Shown here piece after piece: positions 30,114 through 38,953 of a stretch of DNA of 64,000 bases. The stretch is from the NCBI GenBank assembly GCA_001797675.1, contig MGQB01000015.1, forward strand, positions 62,001 through 126,000. Reading direction: 5' to 3'. Both the position numbers and the translations under genes were made by a program. The notes below the pieces were generated by a model that was not told the origin of the DNA, did no database searches, and saw only the letters and a list, made by a program, of their open reading frames with translations. Within the stretch, counting starts at the first letter, position 1. Every line of letters begins with the position of its first letter. This DNA comes from Deltaproteobacteria bacterium RBG_13_43_22. GTDB taxonomy: Bacteria; Desulfobacterota; RBG-13-43-22.

Positions 30114-31469
30114 ATGAACCGTATTTTCCACCAATGCTTTCATTTGAGCCTGTGGAACAGAATCATCACGAGGGTTTCCCTGTCCTTGGTGATGCGACTC
30201 TGGATTCAGACACTGGCGGCCGTTCTTATGGTTTCAGCGGCCCAGGCCCAATCACCGAAGCAGCTCTGGGTGTTCCAGGAGCCGGACCAGATGGTTGAGT
30301 ATGACATGACCACGTTTACGCCTCGGCGAATGCTTACGGTTTCTCGCCGGCTGCTCGCCCATCCACAGTATCTCAGCATCAACAGCATGGGGCAGATGGC
30401 GTTTCTTCCCCCGCATGGTATGCATTGGGCAAGCGGCGAGATGGCCTCGGCTGGAGATCGCCTGTGGTTCTGGGACGGCCACCAGACCAGAGAGTGGAAG
30501 CTCGAAGGGATGAAGGAACCCGTGGTCGGAGCAGCAAAGCACACGGACACAACCACTTCGCGTCAATGTTTCCTTTCGGTAAGTGCCGATTCACTTTTCT
30601 GGTTCGAAAACAAATTCGAATTCAAAAAAGCTCAGGATCCATTGGATCCAAAACCTTCTGTCCGGACTACCACGAGGATTTGGCGTACCGATCTTGTTGG
30701 CGGGAGGCCGGAGCCGATAACGAACCTCTCATCTAACGGATGGTGCCGCTGTGAAACGGGGGCTTGTTCTGAGACCTGCCCGGAGTGGTATTTCTGGACA
30801 CCGGACGGTGTCGTGGGTGACTTCTTCATGGTGACACGCTTTATTCCAGGTCAGCTAGGGTCAAGCTACCATGAGAGCCTCCTTTACCAGCGCTCAGGAC
30901 GAACCTGGCGGATCAAGAAGCTGCCTCAGCCTATCGAAAGGCCCCTCACCGCTTCGGAGAAGGGAAAGGTACTGGTTGCGGCAATACCCGATGGCGGATG
31001 TTGCGCCTGGGACAACGAAAGCAACGATCAGACCTTGCTGTTCCAAAACGGCAAGGTTTTGGTGCTTTACGACGAGTTCGATCGCTTTAACAATCGCAAC
31101 TACGACGTAAGCTTCTACACTGCGAATGCGCATTTTGCGCCCGGCAACAAGATGCTCGCATATACCGTCGTCTCCACTTCCCGGACTGACAGCCAGATTC
31201 GCCTTTCGTCCGAGGGCAAGGAGAACACTGAAGAGTTGGCTCGCCTCCGCAAGGCAATTGCCGAGCTTCCCGCTGTCGAGTTAGTGCAGCCGGGGATCCG
31301 GACCCGCCCGTTAATTTCAATTCTTCATGCCGAACTCGTAGGCTGGCTGAATGATCGTGAAATCCTTGTGGTTCAGGATCGACGTCTGGCAGTCTATGAT
31401 ATTCAAGGCGTCAAACGGAGGGAAACAACAATTCTGGTGCGCACTGCAGCAGATGCCTTCCTGAGATAG
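30114..31469 (+). CDS. Hypothetical exported protein of unknown family
   Basis: ORF 30051-31469. Likely start is ATG 30114 or ATG 30192, the latter giving MRLWIQTLAAVLMVSAAQA signal peptide. Composition differs from neighbours. Confidence 0.6.
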   Translation: MNRIFHQCFHLSLWNRIITRVSLSLVMRLWIQTLAAVLMVSAAQAQSPKQLWVFQEPDQMVEYDMTTFTPRRMLTVSRRLLAHPQYLSINSMGQMAFLPPHGMHWASGEMASAGDRLWFWDGHQTREWKLEGMKEPVVGAAKHTDTTTSRQCFLSVSADSLFWFENKFEFKKAQDPLDPKPSVRTTTRIWRTDLVGGRPEPITNLSSNGWCRCETGACSETCPEWYFWTPDGVVGDFFMVTRFIPGQLGSSYHESLLYQRSGRTWRIKKLPQPIERPLTASEKGKVLVAAIPDGGCCAWDNESNDQTLLFQNGKVLVLYDEFDRFNNRNYDVSFYTANAHFAPGNKMLAYTVVSTSRTDSQIRLSSEGKENTEELARLRKAIAELPAVELVQPGIRTRPLISILHAELVGWLNDREILVVQDRRLAVYDIQGVKRRETTILVRTAADAFLR

Positions 31470-31637
31470 CCCTATTCTACAACCCTCCCCTTTATCTACC
31501 GATCGAATTTACCATCATTTATCGGTCGGTCTTTTAGACAAGGCCATTCCGTAATTAATGATAGAAGCAAAATATTTATTGACTAATATGCCAGAAATGA
31601 CATAAATAATAGCTTAAATATATTTCAGGAGAAATGA

Positions 31638-32504
31638 ATGGTCGATTTTTTTTATAAAATTGTCGGGAGGACGGCCGTCTTCCTTCTCCTTTCAGTACTT
31701 TTTCTTTCTCCCTCCCTAGGGGCAGAAAAACAGCAGAAAAATATCATCCTGGCTACTACAACGAGTACCCAGGACTCGGGCCTTCTCGATGTCCTGATTC
31801 CGGTTTTTGAAAAGGAAACCGGCTTTTTTGTCAAAACGATTTCAGTCGGCTCAGGTCAGGCCATGAAAATGGGGGAAAAGGGAGAAGCCGATATGCTCCT
31901 GGTCCACTCCCCCGACACTGAAAAAAACTTCATCGCTCAGGGATTCGGGATCAACCGGATACTGGTTATGCATAATGACTTTGTTATTGTTGGGCCTCCG
32001 GCCGATCCGGCCAAAATCAAGGGCATGAAAACGACCAAAGAAGCCCTGAAGGTGATTGCCCAGACCGGATCTCTTTTCCTTTCCCGGGGGGATAATTCCG
32101 GGACCCATGCCAAGGAAAAGGGGCTCTGGAAGGCAGCCGGGGTCGTGCCCGAAGGTCAGAAATGGTTTCAACAGACCGGACTTGGTATGGGCCAGACCCT
32201 GAACGTGGCTGCCGAAAAGAAGGGATATACCCTCACCGACCGGGCCACTTACCTGGCCTTAAAGAAAAACCTCGGCCTCGAAATTCTCATCGAGGGAGAA
32301 CCGCTCTTGCTCAACATCTACCATGTCATCGAGGTGAACTCCGCCAAGTGGCCCAAGGTCAACACCGCCGGGGCCAAGGCCTTTGCCCAGTTTATGGTTT
32401 CCAAGAAAACCCAGGAGATCATCGGCAAATTCGGCGTAGCAAAATACGGTGCACCCTTTTTCTTCCCCGATGCCGGTAAAAAACCGGAGTCGCTTGGTTT
32501 GTAA
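31638..32504 (+). CDS. tupA: Tungstate ABC transporter substrate-binding protein
   Basis: ILATTTSTQDSGLLDVLIPVFEKETG, SRGDNSGTHAKEKGLWKAAG motifs diagnostic of TupA/WtpA-like proteins. Confidence 0.92.
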   Translation: MVDFFYKIVGRTAVFLLLSVLFLSPSLGAEKQQKNIILATTTSTQDSGLLDVLIPVFEKETGFFVKTISVGSGQAMKMGEKGEADMLLVHSPDTEKNFIAQGFGINRILVMHNDFVIVGPPADPAKIKGMKTTKEALKVIAQTGSLFLSRGDNSGTHAKEKGLWKAAGVVPEGQKWFQQTGLGMGQTLNVAAEKKGYTLTDRATYLALKKNLGLEILIEGEPLLLNIYHVIEVNSAKWPKVNTAGAKAFAQFMVSKKTQEIIGKFGVAKYGAPFFFPDAGKKPESLGL

Positions 32505-33202
32505 TGGAACTGATCCTTGACGGGATACTCAAGTCCTTCCAACTCCTGTTTACCTTGAATCGGGAGGTACTGGGAATCACCTTGCTCTCACTCCAGGTTT
32601 CCGGGACGGCCACGATTATCAGTGTGTTTATCGGCATATCGATCGGGACGGTGGTCGCCTTGAACCACTTTCCAGGGAAAAGGGTTTTGGTCAGCTTGGT
32701 CAATACGGGAATGGGCCTCCCCCCCGTGGTGGTCGGTCTGTTTGTTATGATCTTCCTCTGGCGCAACGGGCCTTTCGGTTTCCTGGGTATCCTCTATACC
32801 CCGACGGCGATGATCATCGCCCAGGCGACCATCGCCACACCCATCGTCATGGGAATCACCATCGCCGCCATCCAGAACCTCCCGGCTGATCTGCGGCTGC
32901 AGATCCTATCCCTCGGGGCCACCCGACTGCAAATGGTCGGGTTTCTCCTCCGAGAAGCGCGCCTGCCCCTCCTGGCGGCGATTATGGCCGGATTCGGCGG
33001 GGTTATCTCCGAAGTCGGGGCCTCCATCATGGTCGGCGGCAACATCAAAGGGTATTCCCGGGTCTTGACCACGGCCACGGTCATGGAATCCGGTATGGGA
33101 AATTTTGATATGGCCATCGCTTTGGGGATTATCCTTGTCCTGCTTACCTTTTTGGTTAACTACCTCCTTACCGTGATTCAGCAACGGGAACGTCCCCGAT
33201 GA
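32504..33202 (+). CDS. tupB: Tungstate ABC transporter permease
   Basis: GMGLPPVVVGLFV, EVGASIMVGGNIKGYSRVLTTAT; overlaps tupA and tupC ends. Confidence 0.92.
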   Translation: MELILDGILKSFQLLFTLNREVLGITLLSLQVSGTATIISVFIGISIGTVVALNHFPGKRVLVSLVNTGMGLPPVVVGLFVMIFLWRNGPFGFLGILYTPTAMIIAQATIATPIVMGITIAAIQNLPADLRLQILSLGATRLQMVGFLLREARLPLLAAIMAGFGGVISEVGASIMVGGNIKGYSRVLTTATVMESGMGNFDMAIALGIILVLLTFLVNYLLTVIQQRERPR

Positions 33203-34296
33203 ACCGCTCATCCAAAGTTATCGAGGCGGAAAATCTCAAAGTAGTCCGGGGACGGGTGGAGGTACTTGACATCCCTTCTTTTTATTTGGCCGACCGGGAG
33301 ATTCTCTCAATCATCGGCCCGAATGGGAGCGGAAAATCCACTCTCCTTTTGACCCTAAACGGTCTGCTCAAACCGGTCACCGGCTGCATTATTTTCCGGG
33401 GAAAAGAGATCAACTCGAGCCAGCCGGTTTTGGACTTCCGGCGCAGAATCGCCATGGTCTTTCAGGAGCCCCTCCTGTTCGACACGACCGTATTCAATAA
33501 CGTCGCTTCAGGCCTCAAGATCAGAGGGATACCGCGGGAGGAAATTAAAAAAAAGGTTTTGGAAGGCCTCGAACAGTTCAAGATTGTTCATCTGGCCGAC
33601 CGTTCGGCCCGTAAATTATCCGGTGGAGAAGCCCAGCGCACCTCCCTGGCCCGGGCCTTGGCCACAGGTCCCGAGGTCATCTTCCTCGACGAACCATTTG
33701 CCGCTTTGGATCCTCCGACCAGGCAGTCTATTACTGCCGATCTGGAAGGAATCATCCGTGAAACCGGGATTGCCGCTGTGTTGGTAACGCATGATGAATC
33801 CGAAGCGCTGCGGCTGTCGGACCGGATCATGGTGGTGAATGGGGGAAGGATTGTTCAAAACGGTTCTCCGGCCGAGGTCATGAACCACCCGGCCAACCTG
33901 TTTGTGGCCCAATTCGTGGGAATGGAAAGTGTCATAGCGGGTACAGTCCTGGCATGCAAGGACGGGGTGGTCACTATCTCCATTCCTGGAGGCGGGATAG
34001 AGGCCCTTGGGGAGCGGTTGCCGGGTGAAGAGGTATTCTGCGGCATCCGCCCGGAAAACGTGGTCATTGATATCCTTGATCCGACGAAATCGATGAAGGC
34101 CGGTAATGTTTTTTCGGCAAAGATTGCCGCTATATCCTCGATCGGTCCGTTCCTGAAAGTAACCGTGAACTGCGGTTTCACCCTGGTTTCCTATATGACC
34201 AGAGGATCCTTTACCGGATTTAAACTCGCTCTTGGAGAGAAAGTTTTCGCTTCTTTTAAAGCTGAAGATGTACATTTAATGTCCGAGAGGATCTGA
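33199..34296 (+). CDS. tupC: Tungstate ABC transporter ATP-binding protein with C-terminal TOBE-like domain
   Basis: GPNGSGKSTLL Walker A, LSGGEAQRTSLARAL, FLDEPFAALD; CGIRPENVVI tail. Confidence 0.92.
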   Translation: MNRSSKVIEAENLKVVRGRVEVLDIPSFYLADREILSIIGPNGSGKSTLLLTLNGLLKPVTGCIIFRGKEINSSQPVLDFRRRIAMVFQEPLLFDTTVFNNVASGLKIRGIPREEIKKKVLEGLEQFKIVHLADRSARKLSGGEAQRTSLARALATGPEVIFLDEPFAALDPPTRQSITADLEGIIRETGIAAVLVTHDESEALRLSDRIMVVNGGRIVQNGSPAEVMNHPANLFVAQFVGMESVIAGTVLACKDGVVTISIPGGGIEALGERLPGEEVFCGIRPENVVIDILDPTKSMKAGNVFSAKIAAISSIGPFLKVTVNCGFTLVSYMTRGSFTGFKLALGEKVFASFKAEDVHLMSERI

Positions 34297-34379
34297 AAAT
34301 CCCGGACCTTACCCAATCTCCATAACCGGTTGCAGAATGCTTAACAAAAAAAATGGAAACTCCTTTCTAAATACTATTC

Positions 34380-35429
34380 TTAAATAAAATCGAGAAAACA
34401 CTGAGGATCTTCCGCTAATAAATGCCCTTCTCCTTTTGCCTGTGAATAGGCATAAGCAATAGCCCGGCACCCCCGACAGGCAGCCCATCGTTTACAAGAA
34501 CCGCACTTCCCCTGATATTGACTTCGGTCCCTGAGACTTTCCAGAATAGGAGAAGTCACCCATAATTCCCGTAGAGAATCTTTTCGTATGTTTCCGACCG
34601 AAACAGGGAGTCTTCGGCAGGGAGTGATCGTTCCATCAGGCAAAATGGTCAGCCCCGACACCCCGGCCGCACACCCCCCCAAAGGCACATCGCCGAGGTT
34701 CTCTGCGTCGGCAACCCAATCCATCTGTGAGGCTATGGGATCGCCGGTAATAATTTCAAGGCCGTCGAGTGGATTGGAAAAGATTTGCCGATAAAGGTCC
34801 CCTACCTTCTCCCTCGACAAGGTGTAAGGCAGAAGTCCCGCTCCCTTTCCTGAGGGCACCAATCTGGAGAATCCCAGTCGGTTTAACCCGAGTGATTTCG
34901 TTAACTCCACCATTTCCGAAATGTTTCCGGCATTGAGTTCGGATAGGGTCATATTCAGAGTTACGGTTATTCCTTCCGATATCAAATGGGCAATACCCTT
35001 GAGAGAGGCTGAAAAACTCCCCTTACCCCTGATCGATTCATGAATTTCTTCCGGTCCTTCCAGGCTGATTTGAACCCCTTTTATCCCCAAGTCGGCCAGT
35101 CTGACCGCCTTATCCCGATTAATTAAGATACCGTTGGACAACAGATACAGATCAAACCCTTTCCGGCCCATATCCTCTAAAATCTTAAAGAGATCTGCCC
35201 TTAAAAAAGGTTCTCCTCCGGTCACATTAAAACTTGGACTAAAAGAGATTTCGTAAGCCTCTGACCAAGCCTGGATCATCGCCCAAACCTCTCCTATTCC
35301 CTGCCTGATTTCAAACAAGGACATTTCCTGGGAAAACATCCCATCCTGATAGCAATGACGGCATCGCAGATTGCATCGCTCGGTCAAGTGCCATTGGACA
35401 AAAAAATCAAGGGAATTAACCGTTAACAT
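34380..35429 (-). CDS. Radical SAM/SPASM-domain protein (candidate peptide maturase)
   Basis: CNLRCRHC (CxxxCxxC), NVTGGEPFLR, C-terminal SPASM cysteines CAAG..ILPDGTITPCRR..CGSCKRWAACRGC. Confidence 0.92.
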   Translation of the reverse strand: MLTVNSLDFFVQWHLTERCNLRCRHCYQDGMFSQEMSLFEIRQGIGEVWAMIQAWSEAYEISFSPSFNVTGGEPFLRADLFKILEDMGRKGFDLYLLSNGILINRDKAVRLADLGIKGVQISLEGPEEIHESIRGKGSFSASLKGIAHLISEGITVTLNMTLSELNAGNISEMVELTKSLGLNRLGFSRLVPSGKGAGLLPYTLSREKVGDLYRQIFSNPLDGLEIITGDPIASQMDWVADAENLGDVPLGGCAAGVSGLTILPDGTITPCRRLPVSVGNIRKDSLRELWVTSPILESLRDRSQYQGKCGSCKRWAACRGCRAIAYAYSQAKGEGHLLAEDPQCFLDFI

Positions 35430-35528
35430 AAGCTGTCTGAATTTATTTCAGGTTTCGAGTTTTAAATTTAGGATTAATTCGTTAATGTTGTCCGGCTGGT
35501 TTCGGTTTTTTCGGAGCAGAGTCTTATT

Positions 35529-35588
35529 AAGAAGAAAGGGCGGGTAAGCCTACAGGATCAACCCCCGGCTTATCCGCCCTTTTTTTTC
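35529..35588 (-). terminator. Strong stem-loop terminator/attenuator between the small peptide ORF and the SPASM radical SAM gene
   Basis: Minus strand GGGCGGATAAGCC-...-GGCTTACCCGCCC then TTTCTTCTT; plus strand also ends in a T8 tract (potentially bidirectional). Confidence 0.75.
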
Positions 35589-35606
35589 GTTGCTATCCAA
35601 GCAACG
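35588..35606 (-). promoter_or_regulatory. Compact hairpin CGTTGCT-TGGAT-AGCAACG 3' of the small ORF (candidate bacterial SECIS-like element or part of the 3' UTR)
   Basis: 7-bp perfect stem and 5-nt loop read directly; the loop starts 26 nt after the first in-frame TGA and 17 nt after the second. Confidence 0.4.
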
Positions 35607-35625
35607 TTTAGGATTTTCAACTCTT

Positions 35626-35730
35626 TCACTTGTGGCATACCTTTCCAGGATTTTCCTTCAAGACCTTTTTCACTTTATCCCAGTAGGCAGCCTCCTTGGC
35701 CATGACCTTTGGGTTAAGCTTATTGGTCAT
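35626..35730 (-). CDS. 34-aa small peptide, candidate RiPP precursor: MTNKLNPKVMAKEAAYWDKVKKVLKENPGKVCHK (UGA readthrough would add UKSUKS)
   Basis: Strong SD GGAGGT 8 nt before ATG; start overlaps the stop of the B12-radical SAM gene (GATGACCAATAA). Followed by hairpins, then a SPASM radical SAM gene on the same strand. Below the ORF-track length cutoff. Confidence 0.75.
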   Translation of the reverse strand: MTNKLNPKVMAKEAAYWDKVKKVLKENPGKVCHK

Positions 35731-37420
35731 CCCGATCCACCTCCTTCCATTCATAGATATTTTCTATGATACCATCATTAAAAGTAATGTCAAAACTATT
35801 TTTTACCCTGATAACCTTCCCCTTTTGCGTTTTAATAATATCCAGACTGGTCCAAAAATTAAAAAACAAGCCGGCATTAAACTTGGGAAGCGGTTGATAA
35901 CCTTCCTTGGTGGCCGCATATAAACAGCCCTCCTTCAATAGCTTTTCGAAAAGTGCAACCCCGAGGGCTGATCTTTTCCCCATATTTCGGGCCAGATTCA
36001 AGGCTCCTCCAAGACCAATTGAATCTTCATGAAAACCAAGGCCTTTAATAAAATTGATGATCCGCGTGATAATAAAAAGGGTATAAATGTCTTCCCGTCC
36101 GAACTGATCGGTTTCCAGCCCCAGGGCCGTAAGCCGGGACCTAACCATATCCTCTTCGGTCTGTCCCGGAAACCTCTGAGCAATGGCGGTATTGGGTGTC
36201 AAATAAAAAGGCGAAGCGCCCAGGATAACCGGAAGCCGGGAATTCAGACACAGGGTCCGGATCATCGAATCCAGAGATTCCCCCGGAAGACCCAATATCT
36301 GATAGACAATGATCTTAAATCCCATTTGTGAGGCCTCCCGGATTACCTGGAGATATTTTTCCATTCCCTGCGGTCGCTGCGTTTCCCTCCGGATTATCGG
36401 ATTGGAGGTTACCAGGGAAAGATTCAGATGGGTAAAGCCGGCCTCTCTCATCAATTGCAGCAATTCCCGATCCAGACTTTGATAAGAGATCCCGTTCATG
36501 GCCAGTAATTCAATTTCCCCTGGCGGAAAACCCTGCCTGATTTTTCGGCAAAACTTTTTCATCTCCTCCCGATCGTAGGTCAGGTTATCATCTTCAAAAT
36601 CAAAAACCCGGTATCCCCCCAGATAACGACATTCTATTTCTTCGAATACTTTTTGGACGGATCGTCTTTTATAGCCGGGGAAGGTATTGTGCACCGAACA
36701 GAAAGAACATCGATGGGGACAACCTCTGGAGGTAATCACAAAACACAAGGGTCTCTTTTCATAACGATAGGTCTCCCGATCCAAATCTGAAAAATCCGGG
36801 ATTGGGAGTTCTTCAATGGGACAAGGACTACCGGGAGGATTAAAAAGCATCCGGCCATCCTGTTTGTATCCTAAACCGGGCACCTGCTCCAATCCCTTTC
36901 CCCCCTGCCAAGCCCTTATCAATTCCACCAGAGGCCGTTCCCCCTCCCCACGAATCACCCAATCCACTGCTGAATTCATAAGCATGAGTTCAGGCACGGC
37001 CGAGACATGGGATCCTCCGAGAACGATGGGGCAATTAATTTTCTTTTTAATCGCTGCAGCACATTGAAGCACTTCCCGAAAGTAAGGAGAAAAAAGCGAG
37101 GATATCCCCACTAGGTCCGGTTTTTCATGGGCCACTTCCCGGGCAATGGTTTCGAAAGGGGCCCCGAAATGATAATATTGATAAAATAAGGAGAAAGGGC
37201 TTTGGTCCGGAAAAGGGTAGTAATCTTTCAAATAGGTCAATTCCCCGGGCAAGGCAACGGTCCGTCGTCCACGGCCTTGATGGAAGTCTTTGATGACCAC
37301 CTCGACTTCCGGGAGATGTTTTTTTACCGCCGCCTTCAAATAAGCCAGGCCCAGAGGTTGCAGCCTTATCTCCGTATCGTAAAAATCCTGAATGGGGGGC
37401 TGGACAAGAACGAGTTTCAT
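35720..37420 (-). CDS. B12-binding domain-containing radical SAM protein
   Basis: N-terminal cobalamin-binding-like region (MKLVLVQPPIQDFYDTE...PDLVGISSLFSPYF), radical SAM CPHRCSFC. The start is trimmed from ORF 37519 to the M of MKLVLVQPP. Confidence 0.9.
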   Translation of the reverse strand: MKLVLVQPPIQDFYDTEIRLQPLGLAYLKAAVKKHLPEVEVVIKDFHQGRGRRTVALPGELTYLKDYYPFPDQSPFSLFYQYYHFGAPFETIAREVAHEKPDLVGISSLFSPYFREVLQCAAAIKKKINCPIVLGGSHVSAVPELMLMNSAVDWVIRGEGERPLVELIRAWQGGKGLEQVPGLGYKQDGRMLFNPPGSPCPIEELPIPDFSDLDRETYRYEKRPLCFVITSRGCPHRCSFCSVHNTFPGYKRRSVQKVFEEIECRYLGGYRVFDFEDDNLTYDREEMKKFCRKIRQGFPPGEIELLAMNGISYQSLDRELLQLMREAGFTHLNLSLVTSNPIIRRETQRPQGMEKYLQVIREASQMGFKIIVYQILGLPGESLDSMIRTLCLNSRLPVILGASPFYLTPNTAIAQRFPGQTEEDMVRSRLTALGLETDQFGREDIYTLFIITRIINFIKGLGFHEDSIGLGGALNLARNMGKRSALGVALFEKLLKEGCLYAATKEGYQPLPKFNAGLFFNFWTSLDIIKTQKGKVIRVKNSFDITFNDGIIENIYEWKEVDRDDQ

Positions 37421-37521
37421 GGTTAGTATAATTTCGTTGGGAGTTTTATATGAATATACTATAATAAAGGCCCAAATATCTAAATGAAATTTTTTTATCC
37501 TAACCATCCAGGAGGCCAACT

Positions 37522-38718
37522 ATGAACTATGTCATCATTGGAAACGGGGTGGCCGGAACAACGGCTGCGGAGAATATCAGGAAAAATGATCCCCAGGGGG
37601 AAATAAAAATCTTTACCGATGAAGCCTATCCCTTCTACAGCCGCATACGTCTTATAGAATATCTGGCCGGAGAGGTGGAGCTACCGAAACTGCAAATCCG
37701 CTCCAATACCTGGTATGACGATCAAAAAATTCAACTTTTTCTGAATAGAAAAGTGGTGGATATCGATACCGATAAGAAAGTAATCGTAACCCAGTCAGGG
37801 GAACGTCACGGCTATGATAAACTGTTATTGGCTGACGGCAGCCACTCCTTTGTACCGCCGATCAAAGGGGCGGAGAAAAAAGGGGTTTTCACCTTGCGCA
37901 ACCTCAAAGACGCTCAGGAGATCAAGAGCTTTGCTAACGGCAAGACTAAAGCCCTACTGATCGGTGGCGGAATCCTGGGGATCGAAGTGGGGAACAGCCT
38001 TCGAAAAACCGGATTGAAAGTCTCGGTCATTGAATTTGCTCCCCGCCTCCTCCCCCGTCAGACCGATCCGGTTTGTGCCGGTATGCTTCAAACCCGTCTG
38101 GAGCAGATGGGTCTTACCTTTTATCTGGGGGTGGCCTCCAAAGAAATCATCGGAGAAAATCAAGTCCAGGGGCTTCTCCTGGAGGACGGCCGTCAAATAG
38201 AGACCGATCTGATTATTATCTCCGCCGGGGTCAGACCCAACCTGGAACTGGCCCAAAAATTAAACCTGAAGATCGGTAAGGGTATTCCGGTTTCGGATCA
38301 CCTGGAAACCGAGATCCCCAATATTTATGCCGCCGGTGACAGTATTGAGCATAAGGGAATGCTCTATGGCATCTGGCCGGCCTCTGAAAAACAGGGGGAA
38401 GTAGCCGGAATGAACATGGCCGGCAACGCGGTTGCTTATACAGGGACCACTTTCTCCAATCTGCTCAAAGTGGCCGGGATCGATTTGCTGGCTGCCGGCG
38501 ATATCGATCCCGATGGCAAATTGGAAGCGATTGTTGATCAGAATCCGGAAGCCGGTACCTACCGGAAGCTGGTCATCAAAGAAAATCTTATTGTCGGCTG
38601 TCTGCTTTTCGGGACCCTGGAGGGACGAAAAAATATTTTAAAAGCAATGGAAGAAAAACGAAATATTGCCTCCGTCAAAGAACGGCTGGCCCGATTTGAT
38701 CTGGAAGTCTTGAATTAA
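37522..38718 (+). CDS. NAD(P)/FAD-dependent oxidoreductase (nitrite reductase/rubredoxin reductase-like)
   Basis: IGNGVAGTTAAENIR FAD motif, GGGILGIEVGNSLRKTG NAD motif, IYAAGDS; SD AGGAGG upstream. Confidence 0.92.
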   Translation: MNYVIIGNGVAGTTAAENIRKNDPQGEIKIFTDEAYPFYSRIRLIEYLAGEVELPKLQIRSNTWYDDQKIQLFLNRKVVDIDTDKKVIVTQSGERHGYDKLLLADGSHSFVPPIKGAEKKGVFTLRNLKDAQEIKSFANGKTKALLIGGGILGIEVGNSLRKTGLKVSVIEFAPRLLPRQTDPVCAGMLQTRLEQMGLTFYLGVASKEIIGENQVQGLLLEDGRQIETDLIIISAGVRPNLELAQKLNLKIGKGIPVSDHLETEIPNIYAAGDSIEHKGMLYGIWPASEKQGEVAGMNMAGNAVAYTGTTFSNLLKVAGIDLLAAGDIDPDGKLEAIVDQNPEAGTYRKLVIKENLIVGCLLFGTLEGRKNILKAMEEKRNIASVKERLARFDLEVLN

Positions 38719-38953
38719 AAAATCCAAATCATTTTAGCCCAAATCTGAAGGCTCAAAGAAACCGCTTATACTTTGAGCTATGAAATACCTACTTCCTGAA
38801 ATCGTCTAACCTCCATCTTAAAAAAATGGAAGAGTTGAAACCGGGATCAACGAAATGGACTTTAAGTTTGTTGACTTCTTGTCTATTAAGGAGTAGGAAA
38901 CTTTTAATAAGTTAAACAAGTTTTCTTGAAGGCAACCTTCTACAAGCGGATTT

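Noticed and set aside
34380-35429. Assigning the SPASM protein to a specific named RiPP maturase family
   Set aside because: Motifs support SPASM radical SAM, but I cannot distinguish subfamilies without HMM scoring.
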